Source: Butyrivibrio sp. (GTDB lineage Bacteria; Bacillota; Clostridia; Lachnospirales; Lachnospiraceae). From it: a stretch of 64,000 nucleotides of DNA. The notes under the pieces are model-generated. The model was not told the origin of the DNA, did no database searches, and worked only from the letters and a program-made list of their open reading frames with translations. The stretch's first letter is position 1. Every line of letters starts with the position of its first letter. A program made the translations under genes and the position numbers. The stretch spans positions 32,596 through 96,595 of the forward strand of contig SVFV01000011.1 in the NCBI GenBank assembly GCA_015056655.1. The letters run 5' to 3'. Shown in pieces: positions 44,626 through 54,232 of the stretch.

Positions 44626-47600
44626 ATGTCGTTTGCACATTTACACGTCCACACAGGATATTCTCTGTTGGACGGCTCCAATAAAGTGGAGGATTATGTA
44701 AACAGAATAAAGGAATTGGGGATGACTGCTGGCGCCATTACTGATCATGGCGTAATGTACGGAGTTATAGATTTTTATAAAGCCGCCAGGAATGCAGGAA
44801 TTAAACCGATTATCGGATGCGAGGTCTATGTGGCACCGGGTTCCAGATTTGACAAGGAGGCGGGAGTCAATGAGAACCGCTATTACCATCTGGTTCTTCT
44901 TGCAGAGAACAACAAGGGCTACGAGAACCTTTCACATATTGTAAGCCGCGGCTTTACAGAGGGTTATTACTATAAGCCCCGAGTTGACCTTGAAATTCTC
45001 AAGGAGTTTTCAGAGGGAATAATCTGCCTTTCAGCATGTCTTGCAGGTGAGATTCCGAAGGCTATTTCAAGAGGAGACCTTGCTGAGGCCAGGGAAGCAG
45101 CGCTTAGATATGATGAGATTTTTGGACATGGCAATTTCTTCTTAGAGCTTCAGGACCATGGAATTATGGAGCAGCGAAATGTAAATGCTGCTTTGATGGG
45201 GCTTTCTAAGGAACTGGATATTCCCATGGTTGTCACCAATGACTGTCATTACACATATGCTGATGATGCGGAGTCACATGATCTTTTGCTCTGTATCCAG
45301 ACTGGAAAAAAGGTCAGTGATGAGGACCGTATGCGCTATGAGGGCGGTCAGTACTATGTGAAAAGTGAAGAGGAGATGCGCTCTCTTTTCCCTTATGCAC
45401 AGGAGGCAGTGGATAACACACAGAAAATTGCTGACAGATGTAACGTGGAGATTGAGTTTGGCGTTACAAAGCTCCCTCATTACGACGTGCCAGAGGGATA
45501 TGATTCCTGGACATATCTGAACAAGCTTTGTGATGATGGCCTTAAAGAGAGATATCCTGATGATGACGGAACAGTAAAGAAACAGCTTGATTATGAGCTT
45601 TCCGTCATTCAGAAGATGGGATATGTTGATTACTTCCTTATAGTTTGGGATTACATCAACTTCTGTAGAGAGAATGATATTGCGGTTGGACCGGGACGTG
45701 GATCGGCAGCAGGTTCCGTTGTTTCCTACTGTATGCACATAACAAATATTGATCCTGTTAAGTATGATCTACTCTTTGAGCGTTTCCTTAATCCGGAACG
45801 TGTATCCATGCCTGATATAGACGTGGATTTCGAGTACGAACGCAGACAGGAAGTTATAGATTATGTAACAGAGAAATATGGACCGGATAAGGTTATCCAG
45901 ATTATTACCTTCGGTACACTTCAGGCGAAGGGTGTAATCAGGGATGTGGCGAGGGTTCTTGATCTTCCCTACAGTGTTGGAGATAACCTTGCGAAGATGA
46001 TTCCGGCAGAGCTTGGAATGACATTGGATAAGGCACTTGCCATGAACCCGGAGTTGAAGGGACTTTACGACACTGATCCCCAGGTTCACCATCTGCTGGA
46101 TATGTGTAAAAAGCTTGAAGGTCTTCCAAGACATACTTCAATACACGCGGCCGGTGTTGTTATCTGTTCTGCTCCTGCTGAGGACCTGGTTCCTCTTTCC
46201 AGATCAGCAGAAGGAAATATGACAACTCAGTTCACAATGACAACCATTGAGGAACTGGGACTACTTAAGATGGACTTTTTGGGACTTAGAACCCTTACCG
46301 TTATCAAGGATGCAGCCAGATTTGCCAACGAGAGTAATGGTGCGAAAAAGGGCGATCCTAACTATATAGATATTGATAACCTTGATTATGATGATCCCCA
46401 GGTTTTTGCTGCTATTGGAAGTGGACACTGCGAGGGCGTGTTCCAGCTTGAAAGTGCCGGAATGACTTCCTTTATGAAGGAGCTTAAGCCGCAGAATTTC
46501 GAGGACATCATAGCTGGTATATCACTGTATCGTCCTGGCCCGATGGATTTCATTCCTAAGTATATTGCGGGAAAACAGGACGCCAAAAATATTGCATATT
46601 CAACTCCACTTCTTGAGCCAATACTTTCTCCTACCTACGGATGTATCGTATATCAGGAGCAGGTTATGCAGATAGTTCAGAAGCTCGGCGGCTATACACT
46701 TGGACGAGCTGACCTTGTAAGACGTGCCATGAGTAAAAAGAAACAGCATGTCATGGAGGTTGAGAGGGAGAACTTCGTTAATGGTAATGATGGCGAGGGA
46801 GTTCCCGGCTGTGTTTCCAAGGGAATTGATGCAGAAGTTGCAAATCAGATATACGATTCCATGATGGACTTTGCAAAGTACGCATTCAATAAGTCCCATG
46901 CAGCCTGCTATGCAGTGGTTGCCATGCAGACAGCCTGGCTTAAGTACTACTATCCGGTGGAATTTATGGCTGCACTTATGACATCTGTAATAGATAACCA
47001 GGCTAAGGTTTCCTATTATATTATGTCTTGCAGAAATATGGGAATTGATATCCTTCCGCCTGATATAAACGAGGGATTTTCCGGATTCTCTGTTGCAAGA
47101 TTCGAGGATGATGATGAGAAGAAGGAGCCGAGACTTCGCGGAAAAGCTATCCGCTATGCGCTTACTTCCATCAAGGGAATCGGAAGACCGGTTATTGAGT
47201 CCATCGTTAGGGAGAGAGAAGAGCGCGGAAAATTCAGAAGCCTCGAGGATTTCCTTAAGAGAATGGAGTCCTACGGAGATGTTAGTAAGAGAGCTGTAGA
47301 AAACTTCATTAAGGCAGGTGCGCTTGATAAGCTTGATGGAACAAGAAAGCAGTTTATGTGCGCTTATGCTCAGATAATGGATCAGCTTCACAGCCAGAAT
47401 AAGAACAGCTTTGCCGGGCAGATTTCCCTTTTCGACCTGGCTCCTCAGGAAGTGAGAGAACAGTTCGACATTAAGCTTCCTGATGTTGGTGAATATAGTA
47501 AGGATATGATCCTTGAGTTTGAGAAGGAAGTACTTGGAATCTATGTTTCAGGACATCCTCTTGAAGAATTCGAGGGAATGTGGAAAAAGCATGTTACAGC

Positions 47601-48150
47601 TAAAACGACAGACTTCTATATAGATGAGGAGACTGGAAGCATCGCCCTTAAGGACAATGAAACTGTGACAATAGGTGGAATTATCTCAGATAAAACCACA
47701 AAATACACCAAAAACGACCAGCTTATGGCATTTTTGACTATCGAGGATCTCCTTGGAAGCGTTGAAGTTATTGTTTTTCCTAAGACCTATGAAGCTAATG
47801 CCGGAAGACTCAATCAGGATGAGAAGGTATTCATTCAGGGCAGAGTTTCCGCAGAAGAGGATAAGGATGGCAAGCTGATCGCCAGCAAAATAACCAAATT
47901 CGATGAAGTGCCAAGAACAGTATGGATTCAGTTTGGCAGCATGGCAGATTATGAGAAGACAGGCCCTTTACTTGAAGGCAAATTGAGACAGCTTAAAAAG
48001 GAAGGAAAAGCCTCAGATGCTATCTCTGTATACATCAAAGAAACCAGACAGGTTAAAAAACTGCCCCCTGCATTTAACATCCACGCGGATGATGATACAC
48101 TCAGAGAGCTTTGTGATGAGTTTGGAAAAGACAATGTAAAGGTAGTTTAA
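44626..48150 (+). CDS. dnaE: DNA polymerase III alpha subunit
   Basis: A 1174-residue replicative polymerase. The N-terminal PHP domain keeps its metal residues (HLHVHTGYSLLDG, ITDHGVMYG, GCEVYVA), so it may have nuclease activity. The palm has PGRGSAAGSVVSYC and catalytic aspartates in MPDIDVDFEYERRQ, with a further one in LLKMDFLGLRT. After the fingers come a tandem HhH (TSIKGIGRPVIESIVRERE), a beta-clamp-binding region (GQISLFDL) and an OB domain (VTIGGIISDKTTKYTKNDQL). Firmicutes usually also have PolC for bulk synthesis. Followed by pfkA, a common Firmicutes order. Confidence 0.96.
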   Translation: MSFAHLHVHTGYSLLDGSNKVEDYVNRIKELGMTAGAITDHGVMYGVIDFYKAARNAGIKPIIGCEVYVAPGSRFDKEAGVNENRYYHLVLLAENNKGYENLSHIVSRGFTEGYYYKPRVDLEILKEFSEGIICLSACLAGEIPKAISRGDLAEAREAALRYDEIFGHGNFFLELQDHGIMEQRNVNAALMGLSKELDIPMVVTNDCHYTYADDAESHDLLLCIQTGKKVSDEDRMRYEGGQYYVKSEEEMRSLFPYAQEAVDNTQKIADRCNVEIEFGVTKLPHYDVPEGYDSWTYLNKLCDDGLKERYPDDDGTVKKQLDYELSVIQKMGYVDYFLIVWDYINFCRENDIAVGPGRGSAAGSVVSYCMHITNIDPVKYDLLFERFLNPERVSMPDIDVDFEYERRQEVIDYVTEKYGPDKVIQIITFGTLQAKGVIRDVARVLDLPYSVGDNLAKMIPAELGMTLDKALAMNPELKGLYDTDPQVHHLLDMCKKLEGLPRHTSIHAAGVVICSAPAEDLVPLSRSAEGNMTTQFTMTTIEELGLLKMDFLGLRTLTVIKDAARFANESNGAKKGDPNYIDIDNLDYDDPQVFAAIGSGHCEGVFQLESAGMTSFMKELKPQNFEDIIAGISLYRPGPMDFIPKYIAGKQDAKNIAYSTPLLEPILSPTYGCIVYQEQVMQIVQKLGGYTLGRADLVRRAMSKKKQHVMEVERENFVNGNDGEGVPGCVSKGIDAEVANQIYDSMMDFAKYAFNKSHAACYAVVAMQTAWLKYYYPVEFMAALMTSVIDNQAKVSYYIMSCRNMGIDILPPDINEGFSGFSVARFEDDDEKKEPRLRGKAIRYALTSIKGIGRPVIESIVREREERGKFRSLEDFLKRMESYGDVSKRAVENFIKAGALDKLDGTRKQFMCAYAQIMDQLHSQNKNSFAGQISLFDLAPQEVREQFDIKLPDVGEYSKDMILEFEKEVLGIYVSGHPLEEFEGMWKKHVTAKTTDFYIDEETGSIALKDNETVTIGGIISDKTTKYTKNDQLMAFLTIEDLLGSVEVIVFPKTYEANAGRLNQDEKVFIQGRVSAEEDKDGKLIASKITKFDEVPRTVWIQFGSMADYEKTGPLLEGKLRQLKKEGKASDAISVYIKETRQVKKLPPAFNIHADDDTLRELCDEFGKDNVKVV

Positions 48151-48154
48151 CGTA

Positions 48155-48183
48155 TTGCAGTGTAAAAAAAATTGCGATAATAT
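48155..48183 (+). promoter_or_regulatory. Probable pfkA promoter
   Basis: TTGCAG (48155-48160), a 17-nt spacer and TAATAT (48178-48183) lie just after the dnaE stop and 47 bp before pfkA. Confidence 0.45.
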
Positions 48184-48230
48184 AGAAAACGTAAAGAAGA
48201 CTTTGAATTTTTAAAGAGGTAGTACCGATT

Positions 48231-49199
48231 ATGGCTAAAGAAATCAAAACAATCGGAGTACTCACTAGTGGTGGAGATGCTCCCGGAATGAACGCAGCTA
48301 TTCGTGCAGTAGTACGCAAGGCGCTTGCAAATGGACTTAAGGTTAAGGGAATTAAGAAGGGCTATCAGGGACTTCTTAATGAAGAGATAGTTGATATGGA
48401 CCGCAGAAGTGTGGCAGATATCATACAGAGAGGTGGTACTATTCTTGGTACAGCCAGATGTATGGAGTTCACAACAGAGGCTGGTCAGAAGAAGGGCGCA
48501 GAGATCTGCAGAAAGCACGGCATCGATGGAATGATCGTTATCGGTGGTGACGGTTCATACAGAGGAGCTCAGAAGCTTTCAGCACAGGGTATCAACACTA
48601 TTGGTATTCCTGGAACAATCGACCTTGATATTGCTTGCACAGACTATACAATCGGTTTCGATACAGCTATCAACACTGCTATGGAAGCTATTGATAAGAT
48701 CAGAGATACATCATCTTCTCATGAGCGTGTAAGTATCGTAGAGGTTATGGGTCGTCATGCTGGATTTATCGCACTTTGGTGCGCAATCGCTAACGGCGCT
48801 GATGACATCCTTCTTCCTGAGAAGTATGACTTCAACGAGCAGAGAATTATCGATAACATCATCGATAACCGTAAGAAGGGTAAGACACATCACATTATCC
48901 TTAATGCAGAGGGTATCGGACATTCAGCATCAATGGCTCGTCGTATCGAGGCAGCTACAGGTCTTGAGACCAGAGCTTCAATCCTTGGTTACATGCAGCG
49001 TGGTGGTAGCCCGACCTGTAAGGATCGTGTATATGCATCAATGATGGGTTGCTACGCAGCTGATATTCTTACAGCTGGTAAGACAAACAGAGTTGTTGCT
49101 TACAGAAATGGTCAGTTTGTTGACTACGATATCGATGAGGCTCTTGCAATGAAGAAGTCTATCGATGAGTATCAGTACGAGATCAGTAAGATCCTGTAA
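48231..49199 (+). CDS. pfkA: 6-phosphofructokinase
   Basis: A 322-residue glycolytic enzyme phosphorylating fructose-6-phosphate. GVLTSGGDAPGMNAAIRAVV binds nucleotide; IGGDGSYRGA has Gly at the position that marks ATP rather than pyrophosphate use; VEVMGRHAGFIAL and GYMQRGGSPT are substrate loops. The usual PGTIDND catalytic motif reads PGTIDLD here, with both Asp (131 and 133) kept. Strong codon bias suggests high expression. Confidence 0.95.
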   Translation: MAKEIKTIGVLTSGGDAPGMNAAIRAVVRKALANGLKVKGIKKGYQGLLNEEIVDMDRRSVADIIQRGGTILGTARCMEFTTEAGQKKGAEICRKHGIDGMIVIGGDGSYRGAQKLSAQGINTIGIPGTIDLDIACTDYTIGFDTAINTAMEAIDKIRDTSSSHERVSIVEVMGRHAGFIALWCAIANGADDILLPEKYDFNEQRIIDNIIDNRKKGKTHHIILNAEGIGHSASMARRIEAATGLETRASILGYMQRGGSPTCKDRVYASMMGCYAADILTAGKTNRVVAYRNGQFVDYDIDEALAMKKSIDEYQYEISKIL

Positions 49200-49221
49200 T
49201 TTGAAAAATATCAGATACATG

Positions 49222-49256
49222 AGCTCTCTTTGCTTCGGCGAAGAGAGCTTAATTTA
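49222..49256 (+). terminator. Terminator after pfkA with UUCG tetraloop
   Basis: AGCTCTCTT (49222-49230) with AAGAGAGCT (49241-49249); the stem continues through T-G and GC to a TTCG loop. The tail TAATTTAAAT is only partly T rich. Confidence 0.78.
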
Positions 49257-49311
49257 AATAATGAGATATTCCTGTTTTTTCAGGTGATAAGCAGGAGAAC
49301 GAGGATAGTGA

Positions 49312-50112
49312 ATGATTTCCAGTACAGGTAATGCAAGAGTTAAAAAGATAGCTGAATATGCCAAAAAGGCAAAGGCAAGAAAAGAGGACGGAGTCTTCAT
49401 TGTAGAAGGAATCCGTATGCTCAGAGAGGTTCCATTTGACCTTCTAAGAGAAGTTTATGTAACCAAACATTTCATGGAAAATGTATCAGGTGATGACAGG
49501 AAACTCATAGATGAGATATCAAAGTCTGACGGAGCAACTCTGGAAGAAGTTACAGATGATGTCATGAAGAAAATGGCTGATACCCAGACACCGCAAGGAG
49601 TTCTGGCAATAGTCAGACAAAACAGATGGACACTTGAAGACATGCTGTCTGGAAACGCACTTCTTTTGATTCTTGAAAATATTCAGGATCCGGGGAACCT
49701 TGGAAATATGTTCAGAACAGGAGAAGGCGCCGGTGTAACCGGAATCATTATGAGTAGTGACATGGCAGATGTTTATAATCCCAAGGTTGTAAGATCAACT
49801 ATGGGCGCTATTTTCAGAGTGCCATTTTTGTATGTGGATTCAATTCCTGAATTCACCAGAAAGCTCCATAATGAGCATGGAATTAACTGCTATGCAGCTC
49901 ATCTTAAGGGCAAAAAGAACTATGATGAAATAGATTACAAGAAGCCCAGCGCATTTCTCATTGGTAATGAAGGCAATGGACTTACCAAAGAGGCAGCGGA
50001 TGCAGCTTCTGAGTATGTTTTGATTCCCATGCTTGGAAAGGTTGAATCAATGAATGCAGCAACATCTGCAGCAATACTTACTTTTGAAGCAGCAAGACAG
50101 AGAAGAAACTAA
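49312..50112 (+). CDS. SpoU/TrmH-family RNA 2'-O-methyltransferase
   Basis: A 266-residue enzyme of the SPOUT class that methylates ribose 2'-OH in rRNA or tRNA using S-adenosylmethionine. The N-terminal substrate-binding domain (KARKEDGVFIVEGIRMLREV) is followed by the knot motifs LILENIQDPGNLGNMFRTGE, AFLIGNEGNGLTKEA and KVESMNAATSAAILTFEA. The layout resembles 23S rRNA methyltransferases such as RlmB or TsnR; the target nucleotide cannot be read from the sequence. Confidence 0.88.
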   Translation: MISSTGNARVKKIAEYAKKAKARKEDGVFIVEGIRMLREVPFDLLREVYVTKHFMENVSGDDRKLIDEISKSDGATLEEVTDDVMKKMADTQTPQGVLAIVRQNRWTLEDMLSGNALLLILENIQDPGNLGNMFRTGEGAGVTGIIMSSDMADVYNPKVVRSTMGAIFRVPFLYVDSIPEFTRKLHNEHGINCYAAHLKGKKNYDEIDYKKPSAFLIGNEGNGLTKEAADAASEYVLIPMLGKVESMNAATSAAILTFEAARQRRN

Positions 50113-50168
50113 CAATACGTACTTTCAGAGAAAACTGAAGGCATGAGATTAAGTACAGGAGGCAAGAT

Positions 50169-50963
50169 ATGACAATAGGATTTATCGGACTTGGTAACAT
50201 GGCAAAGGCACTTATTGGTGGAATAATTTCCAAGGGCATCTATGACCCCCAGGACATCATAGGATTTGATCCAAGTGATGTAGCCAGAGAAAAGGCAGAA
50301 AAGAAATTCCACATGCAGGTTAAGGATTCCAACGCAGACGTTGCAAGAGAGGCAGATATCATTCTTCTTGCCGTAAAGCCTCAGTTTTTGAAGGTCGCAA
50401 TTGCTGACATAATGGATGAAGTAAATGATGACAAGCTTGTTATCAGTATCGCTGCTGGTAAGAGCCTTGAGTGGATTGCAAAGGAATTTGAAAAGGACGT
50501 AAAGATTGTAAGAGTAATGCCCAATACTCCTGCGCTTGTTGGCGAGGGATGTGCAGCAGTTTGCCCTAACAGCCTTTGCAGTGATACGGATTTGAACATT
50601 GCCCTCGATATCCTTAGAAGCTGCGGAACAGCAAATGTTGTTCCTGAAAATATGATGGATATTGTAACAGGTGTAAGTGGATCTTCACCTGCGTATGTTT
50701 TCCTGTTTATTGAAGCTATGGCAGATGCTGCGGTTCTTGCTGGAATGCAGAGAAAGCAGGCTTATGAGTTTGCAGCTCAGGCAGTCCTTGGAAGTGCCAA
50801 GATGGTACTTGAAACAGGAAAGCATCCCGGAGAGCTTAAGGACATGGTTTGCTCACCTGCCGGAACCACAATTGAGGCTGTCAGAGTTATGGAAGAATCA
50901 GGCTTTAGAGGTATAGTCATGGATGCAGTAACGGCGGCCATTGACAGGAGTAAAGAGCTCTAA
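50169..50963 (+). CDS. proC: Pyrroline-5-carboxylate reductase
   Basis: A 264-residue enzyme for the last step of proline synthesis. N-terminal Rossmann motif IGFIGLGNMAKALIGG; middle VRVMPNTPALVGEGCAAVCP; C-terminal signature TGVSGSSPAYVFLFIEAMAD and LKDMVCSPAGTTIEAVRVME. Complete. AGGAGG ribosome site. 56 bp after the methyltransferase. Confidence 0.95.
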   Translation: MTIGFIGLGNMAKALIGGIISKGIYDPQDIIGFDPSDVAREKAEKKFHMQVKDSNADVAREADIILLAVKPQFLKVAIADIMDEVNDDKLVISIAAGKSLEWIAKEFEKDVKIVRVMPNTPALVGEGCAAVCPNSLCSDTDLNIALDILRSCGTANVVPENMMDIVTGVSGSSPAYVFLFIEAMADAAVLAGMQRKQAYEFAAQAVLGSAKMVLETGKHPGELKDMVCSPAGTTIEAVRVMEESGFRGIVMDAVTAAIDRSKEL

Positions 50964-50989
50964 ATACAGGCCAATTCTATAGCCTAAAT

Positions 50990-51050
50990 TTGACAACATT
51001 GCTTCGGTTTGTTACAATGATAAAAGTTTTGCGGTAACAAATATGTAACA
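50990..51050 (+). promoter_or_regulatory. Sigma-A promoter with a WalR-type box for the cell-wall hydrolase
   Basis: TTGACA (50990-50995), 17 nt, TACAAT (51013-51018) is a near-consensus promoter. On the minus strand, TGTTAC-ATATT-TGTTAC (51050-51034) matches the WalR (YycF) consensus of two TGTWAH half sites spaced by 5. It lies downstream of the start point, which would suit repression. Another TTTGTTAC overlaps the -10 on the plus strand. Confidence 0.65.
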
Positions 51051-51073
51051 AACTTAAAAAGGAAGCAAAAATT

Positions 51074-52219
51074 ATGAAGAAGGCAGGCACGTTAATGCAC
51101 GGAGTTTTGGCATTCGCACTGGCGATCCTATTATTCGCAACTTCCGGAAGCATAAATGTACAGGCAAGAACATCAAGTGTATTAAATACAAGTGACGTTG
51201 GGGTAGGGGGAATACTTAATCCAACAGAAGTAGCCCAGATTTCCGATGAGGAGGTCGCTAAGGCTCAGGACGCAGCATCAGCTATCAATGATCAGATGGA
51301 AGACACTGACGAAGATGAAGAAGAGGATGCTGAAGAAGAAAACGATTCCAAACTCGTTATGGCAAATGTCTCACAGGTTATGAACATCAGAGTTTCACCT
51401 GAGGACGATGCTGAAAAGGTTGGTGTACTCTACAAGGATTGTGGAGGAAAGATAATCGAGCAGAAGGATGGCTGGACAAAGATTGAATCCGGCGAAGTAG
51501 TTGGCTGGGCCAAGGACGATTACCTTTTGTTTGATGACGAAGCTAAGGAGCTCGCACAGGAAGTTGGTGTGCAGCTTGTATCCAGTAAAGAGGATGCACT
51601 TAACATTCGTACAGAAGCAGATGAGAATGCTGACGTACTTGGTATCATTACCAATCATGGTTTTGTAGACATGATCGAGGATCTTGGCAACGGATGGATT
51701 GCTGTTGATTACAACGATCAGACCGGATACGTTCAGGCTGAATATGTTGAAACAGACTTCAGAATTGATGAAGGCGAAACAATGGCAGCCATCGAAGCAC
51801 GTGAAGCTGAAGAAGCTAAGCGCAAGGCTGAAGAGGCAGCTAAGAAAGCAAAACTAATGCAGAACACCGGAGCAGTAGCAGCCGGTGCTGATGAAGTAAG
51901 ACTTCTCGCAGCTCTTATTTACTGCGAGGCAGGTAACCAGTCATACGAAGGTAAGGTTGCTGTTGGTGCGGTTGTTATGAACCGAGTTAAGAGTGGAGCT
52001 TATGCAAACACCATCGCAGGCGTAATTTATGCGTCTGGTCAGTTCACTCCGGCACTTAACGGAACAGTAGACAGAGTATATGCTGGTAACGTTCCTGATA
52101 GCTGTGTACAGGCAGCTCAGGCAGCTCTTTCTGGAGAAACTAACGTAGGTACCGCAACACACTTCAGAAGAGCAGGCGGACATGATGGACAGATCATCGG
52201 AGCGCACGTATTCTGGTAA
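51074..52219 (+). CDS. Secreted SH3-domain cell-wall hydrolase (SleB/CwlJ type)
   Basis: A 381-residue protein: signal peptide (about 1-31, ending SINVQA), a very acidic stretch (about 75-95), two bacterial SH3 domains (from KLVMANVSQVMNIRVSPEDD and from LVSSKEDALNIRTEADENAD), an Ala/Lys/Glu helical linker and a C-terminal Hydrolase_2 domain. In the last, Glu285 in LIYCEAGNQSYEGKVAVGAV is the likely catalytic acid, and THFRRAGGHDGQIIGAHVFW ends the fold. It probably cleaves peptidoglycan glycan strands during growth or spore processes. The WalR-like box before it fits a vegetative cell-wall role. Confidence 0.88.
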   Translation: MKKAGTLMHGVLAFALAILLFATSGSINVQARTSSVLNTSDVGVGGILNPTEVAQISDEEVAKAQDAASAINDQMEDTDEDEEEDAEEENDSKLVMANVSQVMNIRVSPEDDAEKVGVLYKDCGGKIIEQKDGWTKIESGEVVGWAKDDYLLFDDEAKELAQEVGVQLVSSKEDALNIRTEADENADVLGIITNHGFVDMIEDLGNGWIAVDYNDQTGYVQAEYVETDFRIDEGETMAAIEAREAEEAKRKAEEAAKKAKLMQNTGAVAAGADEVRLLAALIYCEAGNQSYEGKVAVGAVVMNRVKSGAYANTIAGVIYASGQFTPALNGTVDRVYAGNVPDSCVQAAQAALSGETNVGTATHFRRAGGHDGQIIGAHVFW

Positions 52220-52251
52220 GATTGCTTAAAACTGAATAAATTGATACAATA

Positions 52252-52290
52252 AAGCCTGACCATGGCGGGAAACTGTGGTCAGGCTTAATC
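52252..52290 (+). terminator. Hairpin after the cell-wall hydrolase gene
   Basis: AAGCCTGACCA (52252-52262) and TGGTCAGGCTT (52276-52286) form a perfect 11-bp stem. The tail AATCTATAT lacks a real T run, so termination may be partial and allow read-through into argF. Confidence 0.6.
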
Positions 52291-52311
52291 TATATACAGG
52301 AGGAGAAAACG

Positions 52312-53307
52312 ATGGCAATTGACTTAAAGGGAAGAGACTTTTTAAAGCTTTTGGATTTTGAACCTGAAGAGATTGAGTACCTTCTTGATCTTGCAGCTGA
52401 GCTGAAGGACAAAAAGAAGAAGGGCATTCTTCATGGCGATCTCCGCGGCAAAAATGTAGCACTTATATTTGAGAAGACTAGTACCAGAACAAGATGTGCT
52501 TTTGAAGTAGCTGCGCACGACCTCGGAATGGGTACAACCTACCTTGATCCGTCAGGATCACAGATCGGTAAAAAAGAGAGCATAGCTGATACAGCCAGAG
52601 TTCTCGCCAGTATGTATGATGGAATAGAATATAGAGGCTTCGGTCAGGAGATAGTGGAGGAGCTTGCAAAGTACTCCAAGGTGCCTGTATGGAACGGACT
52701 TACAAATGAGTTCCACCCTACACAGATGCTTGCTGACCTTCTTACAATTAGAGAGCATTTTGGACACCTCAAGGGAATACACCTTGTTTATATGGGTGAT
52801 TCAAGATACAACACAGGTAATTCACTTATGGTTGCCTGCGCAAAGATGGGAATGCACTTCACAACCTGTGCTCCTAAGAAATACTGGCAGAACGAAGAAC
52901 TCGTTAAGACCTGCCAGAAGATCGCTGAGAAGACAGGGGCTGTAATTGAGCAGAGTGAAGATCCTATGACAGCAACTAAGGGTGCTGATGTAATCGCTAC
53001 AGATGTATGGGTATCAATGGGTGAGCCCGATGAAATCTGGGAGGAAAGAATTACAGACTTAAAGCCCTACAGAGTAACATCTGAGATAATGGAGAATGCC
53101 GGAAGTGAGGCAGTATTCATGCATTGCCTTCCTGCTTTCCATGACCTTGGAACAGGAATCGGCAGAGAAATCAAAGAGAAATTCGGTCTTGATGAGATGG
53201 AAGTAACTCATGAGGTATTTGAGTCAGAGCAGTCTATCGTATTCCAGGAAGCTGAGAATCGTATGCACACCATCAAGGCTGTTATCTACGCAACAGTAAA
53301 CAGATAA
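52312..53307 (+). CDS. argF: Ornithine carbamoyltransferase
   Basis: A 331-residue enzyme forming citrulline from ornithine and carbamoyl phosphate. [20 protein letters not shown] has the carbamoyl-phosphate site (STRTR), [19 protein letters not shown] the HPTQ motif, and [10 protein letters not shown] the ornithine-site HCLP motif; DVWVSMGEP is the SMG loop. Complete. AGGAGG ribosome site. Biosynthetic (arginine) role is likely; no arginine deiminase genes are adjacent. Confidence 0.95.
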   Translation: MAIDLKGRDFLKLLDFEPEEIEYLLDLAAELKDKKKKGILHGDLRGKNVALIFEKTSTRTRCAFEVAAHDLGMGTTYLDPSGSQIGKKESIADTARVLASMYDGIEYRGFGQEIVEELAKYSKVPVWNGLTNEFHPTQMLADLLTIREHFGHLKGIHLVYMGDSRYNTGNSLMVACAKMGMHFTTCAPKKYWQNEELVKTCQKIAEKTGAVIEQSEDPMTATKGADVIATDVWVSMGEPDEIWEERITDLKPYRVTSEIMENAGSEAVFMHCLPAFHDLGTGIGREIKEKFGLDEMEVTHEVFESEQSIVFQEAENRMHTIKAVIYATVNR

Positions 53308-53318
53308 AAGAGCAGCAA

Positions 53319-54170
53319 ATGAATCAGGAAACAATAACTGCCCGCCTGAAAACAAAGTGGGCGGGCAGAGCACTTAAATATTTTGACATAATAGACTCCA
53401 CCAACAACGTGGCAGATGAAGCTGGACTTAGGGGAGAAGCCGCCGGATTTCTGGCAGTAGCTGACAGACAGGATGCTGGAAGAGGAAGGCGAGGCAGAAC
53501 ATGGATCAGTCCATCTGGCTATAATATTTTCATGAGTATTATGGTTCGCCCCAACCTCCCAATGGACAGGGTTTCAGGCCTTACACTTGTTATGGCACTT
53601 GCAGTTTCAGAAGGCATAAGGAATGTTTTGGGAGCTTCTGAAGGTGATGGTGCAGAGAGCGCAGCTCAGGACCAGGCTTGTTACAAATGCGGAATCAAGT
53701 GGCCAAACGACATAGTTTTAAATGGTAAGAAAATCTGCGGAATACTCACAGAGCTTCATCCAATGCCAGGAACTGACGAATACTACGTTGTCATCGGAGT
53801 CGGAATAAACGTTAATCAGCCGGCAGAACTTTTTTCAGACGAGATAAAAGATATGGCCGGTTCTGTTTTTTCTGAAACAGGAAAAGAGATTGACAGAGAC
53901 AGCCTCATAGCTGAATGCATGGCATGCTTTGAGACACATTATGAGAAGTACGTGGAAACAGGTGATCTGTCGAAGCTTAAAAAGGAGTATGAAGAGCAGC
54001 TTTTAAATATGGATGCTCATGTAAAGGTTCTCGATCCTAAGGGCGAATACGAGGCTGTGGCCAGAGGAATTACTGAGGATGGCTCACTGATAGTAGAGCT
54101 TGAAGGCGGAGAACTTAAGAATATAAATGCCGGAGAAGTCAGTGTAAGAGGACTTTACGGATATGTCTGA
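53319..54170 (+). CDS. birA: Biotin--protein ligase, without regulatory domain
   Basis: A 283-residue ligase that attaches biotin to carboxylases. [14 protein letters not shown], the biotinyl-AMP loop [19 protein letters not shown], and [20 protein letters not shown] (KWPND) are present, with a C-terminal SH3-like domain. There is no N-terminal helix-turn-helix, so it is a group I enzyme and not a repressor. An extra 20 or so residues (around 106-126, [14 protein letters not shown]) interrupt the core before KWPND. Weak ribosome site; 11 bp after argF. The stop overlaps ATG 54170 in front of coaX. Confidence 0.92.
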   Translation: MNQETITARLKTKWAGRALKYFDIIDSTNNVADEAGLRGEAAGFLAVADRQDAGRGRRGRTWISPSGYNIFMSIMVRPNLPMDRVSGLTLVMALAVSEGIRNVLGASEGDGAESAAQDQACYKCGIKWPNDIVLNGKKICGILTELHPMPGTDEYYVVIGVGINVNQPAELFSDEIKDMAGSVFSETGKEIDRDSLIAECMACFETHYEKYVETGDLSKLKKEYEEQLLNMDAHVKVLDPKGEYEAVARGITEDGSLIVELEGGELKNINAGEVSVRGLYGYV

Positions 54171-54232
54171 TGCAACAGTTCATTGGACCTTACGGAAAAT
54201 GTATAGCGATTAATTCGCGGATGGGAGAAAAC

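Noticed and set aside
46600..47391. A 263-codon minus-strand open frame
   Set aside because: Fully inside dnaE, low-complexity Ser/Leu/His content typical of the reverse of biased coding sequence.
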